Part shown: piece by piece, positions 11,601 to 19,100 of the stretch
Position numbering within the stretch: the stretch's first letter is position 1
Layout: the number at the start of each line of letters is the position of its first letter
Assembly: GCA_008931825.1 (NCBI GenBank)
Contig: QXVZ01023767.1
Location: forward strand, 1-28,621
Direction of reading: 5' to 3'
DNA from: Phallusia fumigata
Lineage: Eukaryota > Chordata > Ascidiacea > Phlebobranchia > Ascidiidae
Length of the DNA: 28,621 nt
Notes under the pieces: generated by a model
What the model saw: only the letters and a program-made list of their open reading frames with translations
Database searches by the model: none
Told to the model about the DNA's origin: nothing
Position numbers and translations under genes: made by a program

Positions 11601-11927
11601 AGCACCAGATGGAACCCCCCATCCCGATCCACCTGCTGGCTTGGCAGGGTTGTCAGGTAGTCTTCCCCATCCTGATGTGCTACTGGGATCTGGTTCGCTA
11701 GGTGGTGGAGCACCCCACCCAGTGTCGTCCTGTGCAGGTTTGCCCTGAGGCTGAGTCATTCCGCTGGCCATCTGTTCTTGTTCAGGTGGTACGGCACCAA
11801 GCTGTGGCCAGCTTGCAGGGTTTGTCTGTGGAGTATTGACGACTGTGGGTCGGTTCCAGTTGCCGTCGGAGGAAGCTAAATTGCCACTGTTTTCAAACTG
11901 AGTGGCCCAAGGAACATTCGAAGTCAT
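2259..11927 (-). CDS. TNRC6: TNRC6/GW182-like miRNA silencing scaffold (14 coding exons)
   Basis: GW182 proteins bind Argonaute through tryptophans and recruit PABPC and the PAN2-PAN3 and CCR4-NOT deadenylases, silencing miRNA targets in the cytoplasm. My exon chain is 11927-10095, 10020-9987, 9551-9442, 8880-8725, 8029-7952, 7010-6808, 6591-6392, 6088-6013, 5301-5148, 4585-4450, 4168-3965, 3723-3647, 3205-3011 and 2630-2259: 3828 nt, 1275 residues, with all phases closing. Visible parts in order: a G/W/S/N-rich Argonaute-binding region (1-611) with over thirty Trp and a polyQ tract (333-348); a Q-rich region (about 623-737); a PAM2 motif (901-915) with Phe907 and Trp913; a degenerate RRM (about 1076-1152); and a G/W-rich C-terminus ending in the family-type LLPENLLGG segment. 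No UBA domain is found. The start at 11927 is the first ATG in the exon. Vertebrate members are longer (about 1700-1960 residues). Confidence 0.93.
2589..2602 (+). promoter_or_regulatory. CTCF-like motif inside TNRC6 last exon
   Basis: CCACGAGGGGGCGC, followed by TAG, is a near-perfect match to the vertebrate CTCF core and an exact repeat of the 14-mer at 387-400 in the same orientation. It is coding sequence on the other strand, so the match could be coincidence. Confidence 0.35.
2631..3010 (-). other. TNRC6 intron 13
   Basis: AT-rich intron with donor GTGAGT at 3010 and an acceptor ending at 2631. Apart from the tRNA-like stretch (2690-2775) I see nothing in it. Confidence 0.85.
2690..2775 (+). 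repeat. tRNA-like sequence, possible SINE remnant
   Basis: A perfect B-box (GGTTCAAATCC, 2751-2761) forms a T-arm: stem GTGGG/CCCAT around the loop TTCAAAT. An A-box-like TGGCTAAAGACC lies at 2715-2726, closer than in a normal tRNA. No acceptor stem can be paired, so it is not a working tRNA gene. It lies in TNRC6 intron 13. Most likely it is a fragment of a tRNA-derived SINE. Confidence 0.35.
3011..3205 (-). CDS. TNRC6: TNRC6 exon 13 (most of RRM)
   Basis: Residues 1088-1152, phase 0 at both ends. It carries helix 1 to the last strand of the RRM fold (core MALVKYAS in the RNP1 position, then [20 protein letters not shown]). In GW182 proteins this RRM is known not to bind RNA in the usual way; RNP aromatic residues are also poor here. 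Confidence 0.93.
3206..3646 (-). other. TNRC6 intron 12
   Basis: AT-rich intron of 441 nt with GT and AG borders. I see no further feature. Confidence 0.85.
3647..3723 (-). CDS. TNRC6: TNRC6 exon 12 (start of RRM)
   Basis: Residues 1062-1087. The segment [12 protein letters not shown] is the first strand of the TNRC6 RRM. Acceptor TTTTCAG, donor GTAGAA, entering in phase 1 and leaving in phase 0. Confidence 0.9.
3965..4168 (-). CDS. TNRC6: TNRC6 exon 11 (M2 region)
   Basis: Residues 994-1061. Only the frame with S/T-rich sequence and HDLWKT, PGWENN and GGWDQN joins its neighbours; a longer open frame on the same strand in another phase is a shadow. The tryptophans fit the M2 region that contributes to deadenylase recruitment. 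Confidence 0.88.
4450..4585 (-). CDS. TNRC6: TNRC6 exon 10
   Basis: Residues 949-993, beginning VLKRERSAL after the PAM2 exon. S/A/N-rich linker. Of two possible donors (4449 and 4445) only the GTAGGT at 4449 keeps exon 11 open. Confidence 0.85.
4586..5147 (-). other. TNRC6 intron 9
   Basis: 562 nt, AT-rich. A 97-codon plus-strand open frame at 4758-5051 shows no recognisable domain and is not supported as a gene. Confidence 0.8.
5148..5301 (-). CDS. TNRC6: TNRC6 exon 9 (PAM2 motif)
   Basis: Residues 897-948. [12 protein letters not shown] (904-915), followed by [14 protein letters not shown], is the PABPC-binding PAM2 and the block after it, nearly identical to vertebrate TNRC6. Phe907 and Trp913 are the residues expected to enter the PABC/MLLE pocket. 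This is the strongest single diagnostic of the gene. Confidence 0.95.
5302..6012 (-). other. TNRC6 intron 8 with assembly duplication
   Basis: AT-rich intron. Apart from the 78-bp duplicated haplotype overlap around the N at 5912, I see nothing in it. Confidence 0.8.
5834..5990. repeat. two direct copies around N5912 (unmerged haplotypes)
   Basis: 5834-5911 and 5913-5990 are both 78 bp, differ at three positions, and meet exactly at a single N. This is the pattern of two allelic contig ends joined without overlap merging. The same arrangement recurs at all four Ns. Confidence 0.85.
6013..6088 (-). CDS. TNRC6: TNRC6 exon 8
   Basis: Residues 872-897 (part), reading [17 protein letters not shown] and onward. 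Acceptor TTTCAG, donor GTAAGT. Enters in phase 1, leaves in phase 2. Linker just before PAM2 with no named domain. Confidence 0.85.
6392..6591 (-). CDS. TNRC6: TNRC6 exon 7
   Basis: Residues 805-872 (part), N/M/G-rich, including [17 protein letters not shown]. Several GT donors are possible in a GGTGGTGGGT stretch; the one at 6391 (GTGGGT) keeps the frame with exon 8, and 6394 would also do so with one residue less. Confidence 0.82.
6808..7010 (-). CDS. TNRC6: TNRC6 exon 6
   Basis: Residues 738-805 (part), M/S/P/N-rich linker after the Q-rich region. It ends at a GTATGT donor (6807), leaving phase 2, although the frame stays open beyond it. Confidence 0.83.
7153..7438. mobile_element. candidate hAT-like MITE in TNRC6 intron 5
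   Basis: The left end CAGGGTGGTCCAA and the reverse complement of the right end, CAGTGTGGTCCAA, match at 12 of 13 positions, giving terminal inverted repeats that start with CAG as in hAT elements. A GGGGCCAC stretch follows inside. At 286 bp it has no coding capacity. The flanking 8-mers (7145-7152 and 7439-7446) agree only partly, so a target duplication is not secure. Confidence 0.42.
7651..7737. repeat. imperfect direct repeat, ~51-bp spacing
   Basis: CTATGCAAAACTAATTAAAT begins at 7651 and again at 7702, the second copy with an extra AATTAAAT. Local slippage-type duplication in intron sequence. Confidence 0.7.
7952..8029 (-). CDS. TNRC6: TNRC6 exon 5
   Basis: Residues 712-737, phase 0 at both ends: a short helical, Q-rich piece ([19 protein letters not shown]) closing the Q-rich region. 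Confidence 0.85.
8030..8724 (-). other. TNRC6 intron 4
   Basis: 695 nt, AT-rich, with A-rich simple sequence near 8320-8370. I see no gene or repeat. Confidence 0.8.
8725..8880 (-). CDS. TNRC6: TNRC6 exon 4 (Q-rich helical region)
   Basis: Residues 660-711, phase 0 at both ends. It reads like the conserved Q-rich block of TNRC6: [17 protein letters not shown] followed by ALLQLV and a Q-rich amphipathic stretch. The donor is GTAGAC. Confidence 0.9.
8881..9441 (-). other. TNRC6 intron 3
   Basis: 561 nt, AT-rich. A weak B-box-like GGTTCATATCC lies on the minus strand near 8966-8976. Nothing else seen; in particular no UBA-like segment. Confidence 0.8.
9442..9551 (-). CDS. TNRC6: TNRC6 exon 3
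   Basis: Residues 623-659: [18 protein letters not shown] and further P/Q/L-rich sequence to QQQFHQ. Enters in phase 1 at TTTACAG, leaves in phase 0 at GTGTTA. Confidence 0.87.
9552..9986 (-). other. TNRC6 intron 2
   Basis: 435 nt, AT-rich, GTGAGC donor. I looked here for a UBA-coding exon and saw none. Confidence 0.78.
9987..10020 (-). CDS. TNRC6: TNRC6 exon 2 (34-nt micro-exon)
   Basis: Residues 612-622: [11 protein letters not shown]. Only 34 nt, with acceptor TTGCAG and donor GTGAGC. Skipping it would shift the frame, so it is probably constitutive. Confidence 0.82.
10095..11927 (-). CDS. TNRC6: TNRC6 exon 1 (coding): GW-rich Argonaute-binding region
   Basis: Residues 1-611, one long exon as in other GW182 genes. 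More than thirty tryptophans occur, mostly as GWG, SWG, NWG or AWG, in a G/S/N/P/Q-rich disordered background; these are Argonaute-hook motifs. Four copies of a [VI]-[DS]-[ND]-GT-x-x-W module are seen, plus polyQ at 333-348. The exon itself begins at 12001 after a TTTCCAG acceptor and carries a 74-nt leader; the frame upstream of the ATG is open but has no earlier ATG. Confidence 0.94.
10884..10931 (-). repeat. CAG/CAA polyglutamine tract
   Basis: Sixteen codons encoding Q9-P-Q6 in genomic plus order (Q6-P-Q9 in the protein), residues 333-348 of the TNRC6 product. One end is pure CAG, the other mostly CAA. A likely length-variable microsatellite. Confidence 0.9.
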
Positions 11928-12001
11928 TGCAATGGTTCGTGATAAACCATGATCAGTCCTTATATCAGTGCATTTATTATCAATAAAGTGTTTGCTCAAA
12001 T

Positions 12002-14410
12002 CTGGAAATTAACAGATATATAATGTTTGACCATGGCTATATTTTTACAGTTAAACATTGACTAAATGTTACACACTACAAGTTAAGTTAGCTTATTTTT
12101 GTATTGAAAGGATATGCCATTTATACGAATGGATATAATTTTTTTTCATTCAAAAATTGAAACAGGTTCAGTGTTTCCAGACAGCAACTGGTACGCACAT
12201 CCAATTTATTACAAAAAAAGTAGTTAACTTGAAGTAAACTAAAATTCTTATTCCTAACTAGGTTCCTTTGAACACTACAGATACACTGGGAACAACAGGT
12301 TCCTAGGTAAAATTTTTGAATTTTCACCATTTTTTGATGTGTCACATAAAGTATTTAACTTGGTATCTATAGTAGTTTGAAACTTTGCCAAACCCAATAT
12401 GGCACTTACTAGTTTTACTAATCTTGATGCCCTGGCCTGAAAAGCACTAACTTTGCAATAATTGTAGGATTTACAGGGTTTGCCCTATTCAAATGCACTA
12501 CCTGCATTATTTAAATTACCAATTGTACCTGCAATTTTGTGCAGAATCAATACTTGTCATTACAATTGCCAAATAATCACACAATCATACACTATCTTTT
12601 TAGAGCGATTTATATTCCTAAGAATCAGTACTTTACTAAATCTATGGTTACTGTCTTTTGGTTAAAAAATTAAAAATATTTTGGATTGAATTTGTTACTT
12701 GAAGAAACATTTACAGCATGAGGCCAATTATAAATCTTTAGCAATTTGTGCATTGCTGATATTTGTGCAATTACATTTACAACGCTCAGGTTTTAATCAC
12801 AAGACTTAATTTTTTAAAGCTTAAACAGGCAACGGTATATCGCACATCACAAGAAAGTTCCAAAACTTAATAACTTTCTGCCACATGAAGTTTTAGTAAC
12901 TTTGGATTGTATCTTTAGAAAACAGTAATCTGTAAGTTTTCCCAGCAATTGGTTTTTGATCGCCTTATTTCAAGTTTTAAAATGATCAAAACAGTCTATG
13001 CTCGTTTATCAAATAAGTTTCGAATGTGTAAAGCTTCTCATTCAAGTCTCTCCTAAAACAGCTTCAACTTTACATCTCAACAATAGACATGCTAATCTGT
13101 GTATTGTACAAGAGACATTTCAGAGGATTTAAGCAACATGATGTATAGACTACCAACAAGCTACATTTAGGATGTGGTTATAAAACAGTTAGTTGCCTTT
13201 GTTGTGCTTTTACACACCCGAAAGTCGATTTACAAAACAGTCTGTTAGGAAATGCCAAAGTTCAAAAGTTAATGCACATATCGCATCTATAACCATTTCA
13301 AACTGTAATTCGCTATTACACCAACAAGTTACGTAAAGAACACATAAAAATACTTACGTGGAAACACGGTACTGTGCTTGCCAGATTTACCTGTCGACCA
13401 TCGATAATCTAGCAAAATTGCGATTTCGGCATTCGTTGAGAGTTGGACCAAACTTACAGGACCGACAGAGGTTAATTTATTTATTGGTGTGGTTTGATTT
13501 TCGTTCAAAAGAATGTCCGCTTGAGTTTGTTGCAAAATCAAGTATTACTCAAAAAATAGACATGATTCCATTTTGTTGCGGATAAAGGTTGGGATGCACA
13601 GGCTTTTAAACGTTTGTATAATGTAACAAAACCTCACAAAGCTACGAACATGTTGCAGTCAAGAGACAAACTGACAGACAAGCAGCCTCTTTACGCACTA
13701 ATTTCATCTTAAAAATTTGCTTAGTTCTGTAGCTATCGCTGTGAAGCAATTTATGATTTCTTATTCAAATTTGAGTATTATATTTTATTTAAACTTCATG
13801 TCTCTTTTACGTAACTTATTGTTAAAATAATGCGTTTTGCACCACCTAACCATTTTTGTCAAAGTAGCACNTTTGTTGCAAAATCAAGTATTACTCAAAA
13901 AAAAACATGATTCCATTTTGTTGCGGATAAAGGTTGGGATGCACAGATTTTTAAACGTTTGTATAATGTAACAAAACCTCACAAAGCTACGAACATGTTG
14001 CAGCCAAGAGACAAACTCACAGACAAGCAGCCCCTATACGCACTAATTTCATCTTAAAAATTTGCTTAGTTCTGTAGCTATCGCTTAGTGAAGCAATTTA
14101 TGATTTCTAATTCAAATTTAAATATTACATTTTATTTAAACTTTATGGCCCTTTAACGTAACTTATTGTTGAAATAATGCGTTTTGCACCACCTAACCAT
14201 TTTTGTCAAAGTAGCACGCCTTTTGGACTGAGCAAGTAGCATACCATTACAACCGGGCTAGTTGTTAAATTACCCTACTGTTGCATTCAAAAAAACTCAC
14301 CTGTGTTTGGCACTACCTACTCGTGAATTTTTAAATTAAAAAGATCTATTGATAACTTCTGTGAAAGAAATGAGTACTTTTAGCAAGGGGATAAAATGGT
14401 GTCAACTTAC
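12002..14410 (-). other. 5' non-coding introns and exon candidates of TNRC6
   Basis: No coding potential is seen. On the minus strand there are strong donors at 14410 (GTAAGT), 14300 (GTGAGT) and 13357 (GTAAGT), which could end non-coding 5' exons that splice to the acceptor at 12002-12003. Which are used cannot be told from sequence. The region also holds the largest assembly duplication (13526-14217). The stretch 12002-13350 is plain AT-rich sequence. Confidence 0.5.
13526..14217. repeat. two direct copies around N13871 (unmerged haplotypes)
   Basis: 13526-13870 (345 bp) and 13872-14217 (346 bp) align along their whole length with many single-base differences and small indels, and meet at a single N. 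Divergence of about 5 percent fits two haplotypes of a highly polymorphic animal. One copy should be removed from the model. Confidence 0.88.
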
Positions 14411-14439
14411 CCAAAGTATTTGTCGCTCCAGGTATTTAT

Positions 14440-14660
14440 GTCACCGCAGGTTTCGCCGAACAAAAACCTGTCGTCACTTCCTGTCTACGCCGTTGCCCTC
14501 ATTCGATTTGACAAATTCCCACTTTGCCATTGCTAATGAAAGATAGGTTGGGTCGTGCGGAGTGACGTCAGCTGCTGGTTTGCTTTTTGTGTTTCATTCA
14601 CAGAACAGAAATTTTGTTCTATGATTTTATTTACGTGCCTAATGGCGGATTATGGATTTA
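14440..14660. promoter_or_regulatory. probable shared TNRC6/CSNK1G promoter
   Basis: This short, more CpG-rich stretch separates the first TNRC6 splice donor (14410, minus) from the CSNK1G side. It contains an ETS-like ACTTCCTG (14476-14483), a perfect CRE TGACGTCA (14563-14570) and a YY1-like AATGGCGG (14641-14648), sites typical of TATA-less bidirectional promoters. No TATA box is evident. Start sites are not determined. Confidence 0.5.
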
Positions 14661-15840
14661 CAGCATGACAAGCTGTAATTTGTGTAACTGTGATGATTGC
14701 TTTAATGAATTACATGAAATATGTTTTGCTCAACGTGTATTTGGTCAAGTCTGTAAGATACAGTAATTTCTTTGTTAGACCGCAATATAACTCGCTTTTG
14801 GTAGTTAGCTTAAGGTGTCAGCTCTAAACACTTAATCCTGTTCCGTTTTACCAAATCCAATGTTGTGAGGAACATAGGCTTTTTTGTGTACAAAATTTAC
14901 TACCATTAAATTTTTTTTGTCAATGAGTAAGACCGATGTGACTTTAATTTAAAGTTGCTGTCAACCCTTATCACATACCAATTTCGGTAAAACTTTGTCA
15001 ATTTTTTGCAGGCAAACTAGAAAGCATAATTTGAACATTATTTTTGAAGGTAAAACAATCAAAAAACCTAATTAATACTGAATGCTCAATGTCAAATGTA
15101 TTGTTTAAGCAGTCAGCATCGACAAGCACAAAATGCATGTTAGGTGTGTGATATTGATCATGTAGCTTATTTTAAGTTAAACATGCTGTGTAAATCACAA
15201 TTTAATGGGATGAAATCAACAGAACTTTAGTGCCGAAACAGTGACTGTTTGTCTGTGTAAGGTTGTTTGACATCAAGAAGGCAAATCACTCTGGTTTTCT
15301 TGAAATTTATTAGATGGCCTTAACCTTAAGGTCTTTTACAAATAAAAAGTTGTCTATATTACTTTTAAGTAACTTTCAAATTTACAGGTTAGTTAGCCTA
15401 TAACATAGGTCTTTGACTTTATGTTCAAAAGTTGAAACAACCTTCTTTTTTACTTTGTATATTCCTTCCTGTTGTGTTTGCCTTTTTATGAATTGGATAA
15501 AATGTGCAAAAAGAACCTTCTTTACCTTTCTCAACCAGAAATATTTTTTTGTAATGCATGCCTAAATATGCAAGTTTATGCTGTTCATACTGGTACCGCA
15601 AGTTCATAAACAAAGGTTATTACCTATCAAAATGACTAACCTGTTTTGAAGAAATTGACAGTTAATTTGTCAGCACTGCGGTTAATCTTCATGTAACATG
15701 GACAAGTATACCCAGAATAAGTGTCTCTGATTTTTAGCATATTTGTTTGGTAAAGAGAAAAATCAATGAGCCAGCTGGTTATGGGCAGCTGCCCCCCCTA
15801 ATTTCTGTACTGTTGATTAATGTAGTGTTTTTTCTTTACA
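14661..15840 (+). other. probable 5' intron/outron of CSNK1G
   Basis: AT-rich, without coding potential. A donor-like GTAAGA at 14753 and a good acceptor TTTTTTCTTTACAG ending at 15840 suggest a 5' non-coding intron. Because sea squirts use spliced-leader trans-splicing, the acceptor could also receive a leader. Sequence alone does not decide. Confidence 0.4.
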
Positions 15841-16197
15841 GTGCTATCTATTTTGAGATATTAAGAAAGAGTAATAGTTTAGGGCAAGGTGCAAACTGTA
15901 ATCTGTCTCTTTTCGCTGGCCCTGCGTTATGTTTCACCTGTGACTGCACACAACACATTAAAAAAGTGATTGTTGCCGCCGAACATTCCGTTATGCAAGT
16001 GCGGGGTAATGGAGGGGACCGAAGAGACCAAGCAGGCACCCGGACGCACCGGGAACGAGGACATCACGGGGGCCGGTCTGGGGGGACTGATGTACGAACT
16101 CGGACAACCACCCCCAATACAGGCATGCTGATGGTAGGCCCTAACTTTCGCGTTGGCAAGAAAATCGGTTGTGGAAACTTTGGCGAACTTAGACTAG
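15841..16197 (+). CDS. CSNK1G: CSNK1G exon 1 (5' leader plus codons 1-68)
   Basis: The exon probably begins at 15841 after a pyrimidine-rich acceptor; coding starts at ATG 15993 and ends at 16197 before GTAAGA, phase 1. It gives an R/G/H/T-rich N-terminus followed by the family signature [20 protein letters not shown] second in-frame ATG pair lies at 16125-16133 just before the kinase domain. N-termini of this family vary. Confidence 0.88.
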
Positions 16198-19100
16198 GTA
16201 AGAACATTTATTTAGAAATTATAAACTGAATCTATGAAGAGGAAACATTGGCTTTTAGATTAATGTGGTGCCATGCATGCATTTAAAAAAACTCACAGAA
16301 CAGCAAAAAATATATTAATTGCCAATGTTTTATACTTGTTGGTCTAAGCATATCAATGTCATTTACACAATCAATGATGCAAAGATTATTACATGTCTAC
16401 CTAACTACGGTTTTGTATTAATGTTACGATCTATGTGTATAAATGCAGGGTAAAAACCTGAGAAACCACCAAGTCCTTCCTTCCCCCTTGTGTTTTCAAG
16501 ATATATTTTGCCAATATCCACAAGCAATAAATAAATGCAAGAACCTAAAGTAACTATGGATATTTACCAACATGCAACAAGTTTTTACTGAAACGATTTT
16601 ATTTTGTATTGAATAAATACAGGTTGATGCTTATTAACAGCGAAATTCCCTTGCTGGCTTTAATTATTTAGGAAACATAATTTAATTGTTGAGAGCAGCA
16701 AATGGATTAGTGCTCATTTTACAATAACCTGAAGTGCATTTAAGTAGTAAATGCATTAGTTCTCATTTTAACCTTTTAAACGTCCTTCTAAGACTGATAA
16801 TCTTCCAAAATCTTGAGATAATGGTTCCTGTTTAAAATGACCCTCTCGGTCAATATTGGTTTAATATGCTGAGATACCAATATAGTTCCATGACAAACAC
16901 TGACAAATATTCTTATCCCTCTTTTGTTTGCAGGCAAAAACTTGTACAACAATGAGCATGTTGCCATTAAACTGGTATGTTGATTCATTTGGCATAGTTT
17001 AGCAATATTTTAATGCAAAATTTTACTTGTGGTAACTCGGTTTAGATTTCTAAATGCAGNTCTTGAGATAATGGTTCCTGTTTAAAATGATCCTCTCGGT
17101 CAATATTGGTTTAATTTGCTGAGATACCAATATAGTTCCATGACAAACACTGACTAATATTCTTATCCCTCTTTTGTTTGCAGGCAAAAACTTGTACAAC
17201 AATGAGCATGTTGCCATTAAACTGGTAAGTTGATTCATTTGGCATAGTTTAGATTTTAATGCAAAAATTTTACTTGTGGTAACTTTGCAAAAGTTTTTTA
17301 CTTGTGGCCAAAATGTGGTAACTCGGTTTAGATTTCTAAATGCAGCACCACAGTGCAACTATGCGGTGATAGAAGTAGCCTAGAGCATAAAAAGGACTAA
17401 GACTACCAAAACTTTTAGACCAACTATTTGCCTTTAACAAAGAATGAATTCTTTAATCCCTACTGTTTTGTGCCTCCAAATCATACTGTTTCTACAATAT
17501 AAGATAATTTTGTTTGGCAGGAACCGATGAAGTCCAGGGCTCCTCAGCTTCATTTGGAATACAGATATTACAAATTATTGGGAAATACGGGTCAGTTTAA
17601 ATAGACATCTTATAAATTATCGACACTTTGTACAAATGTCTAATCCCTGTTACAAAAGGAGTAAAACTGGCACCATTGGATCAGACAGGGCCTGCACAAC
17701 ATACCACCCATTTTGCTTTTAGTGCTGTCCATAGGCGTTTTAAAATATTTTTATTGCACCAAAAAACGTATGCAAGCATGTAACTCACTTTCCATTGATG
17801 CCGTAACTATTACAAAAATTGTCGTTCCTTTTTGATGCTTTGACAGTCACATTACATCAAATTTACAACTATGCTAAAATGTGACCCATGATTTTTTATC
17901 TGTTATTGCCCTTGTGCTGATTTCCGTTGTGTTGGCCTTGATCAGACCCTTATTTGTGCTTGTTTGGCAGAAGGAATCCCCCAAGTATACTACTTCGGTC
18001 CCTGTGGAAAATACAATGCCATGGTGATGGAGTTGCTGGGTCCCAGTCTTGAAGACCTCTTTGATTTGTGTGATCGAACCTTTACACTGAAAACTGTCCT
18101 GATGATTGCGATTCAGTTGGTATGTGAAGCTTATTGTGTAACAAACATGTTGCAACTTCGGTAACATCATGTAGTCTTGACTTACAATGTCCATCTAGGT
18201 TTTTTGGTGTAAATACCAATACCACAAGGCTGACATTAGTCCTAAGTTGTGCATGATATAACTTGAAACCATGCAATGGCATGCTCATGTGAATTTTTTA
18301 TTGTCTCATCTTGCCTAATATACTAGGGCATAAGTCAAGGGTGCATATACCTTAAGCTACCAGCACTTTCCTTAAACCATTAATGGTACCTGAAAGTTTG
18401 GGCTGTATATATTTCAGAGAAACTCTGGGGATAGGCTCAAAAAGGTCATATGTAAACTGTTTTAATTTTCATCTAATTTTCCACACTAAAAGTGGTGGCT
18501 TTACATTTGGAAGTAACATAGTAACAATTGACTAAAACAAAACAAGGTGCTCCGCGGATCCATGACCTAGGCTAGTTCCTGTACAAATATCTGCTAATAG
18601 TGGAGACTTAACCAAACATGGTCAATTAATACACAAAGACAATTGTGATTTGCATTTAGTCTGCAGTTGAACAGTCATTGCACAATAAACCAGTCATGGT
18701 CCCCCTAAACTGAAAATCCGCTGGTTTCAGTCAAGCTGCGGTTGTTAGTCACTGCAGTCCAATGCTTAAAAATACCATCCTATTTGTCACATTTTCAAGT
18801 TTGGTTTCGGTTGTGAATTTGTTTAATTTCTATACTGAACCGTTTTAAGTGTGAAAACGTTAACATCTTTTTTAGTATTCAGGTTTTTGGGAAGCTAGTT
18901 TACCTGGGAAACATTTTTTGAAATCAAACAAATCAAACTTTAAAAAGCATAACATAACCATGAGTCTCTGCCAAACATTGGGATTTGGATCTGTTTTATT
19001 TATAGTTTTTTTCCAGTGCATTATATGCTAAAAATACCCACATAATAGGAGTGGGTATTGTTGTGTCATTCTGGCTCCGAATGCAACCAATAAATAGCAA

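Larger units (their letters stand above)
16811..17345. repeat. two direct copies around N17060, including CSNK1G exon 2
   Basis: 16811-17059 (249 bp) and 17061-17345 (285 bp) are near-identical and meet at a single N. Both contain the 41-nt exon 2 with its acceptor. The right copy has an extra insertion of about 36 bp that partly repeats its own ACTTGTGG and GTGGTAACT sequence. Interpreted as two alleles joined end to end. Confidence 0.88.

Noticed and set aside
13358-13541. Possible upstream coding exon of TNRC6 (open minus-strand frame that would join exon 1 in phase).
   Set aside because: It has no ATG in that frame, and a stop codon precedes it, so it can only be non-coding unless an earlier exon supplies the start.
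17050-17358. Open frames running across an N, and others near 25.7-26.1 kb.
   Set aside because: They cross assembly joins between allelic copies, so they do not exist in any one chromosome.
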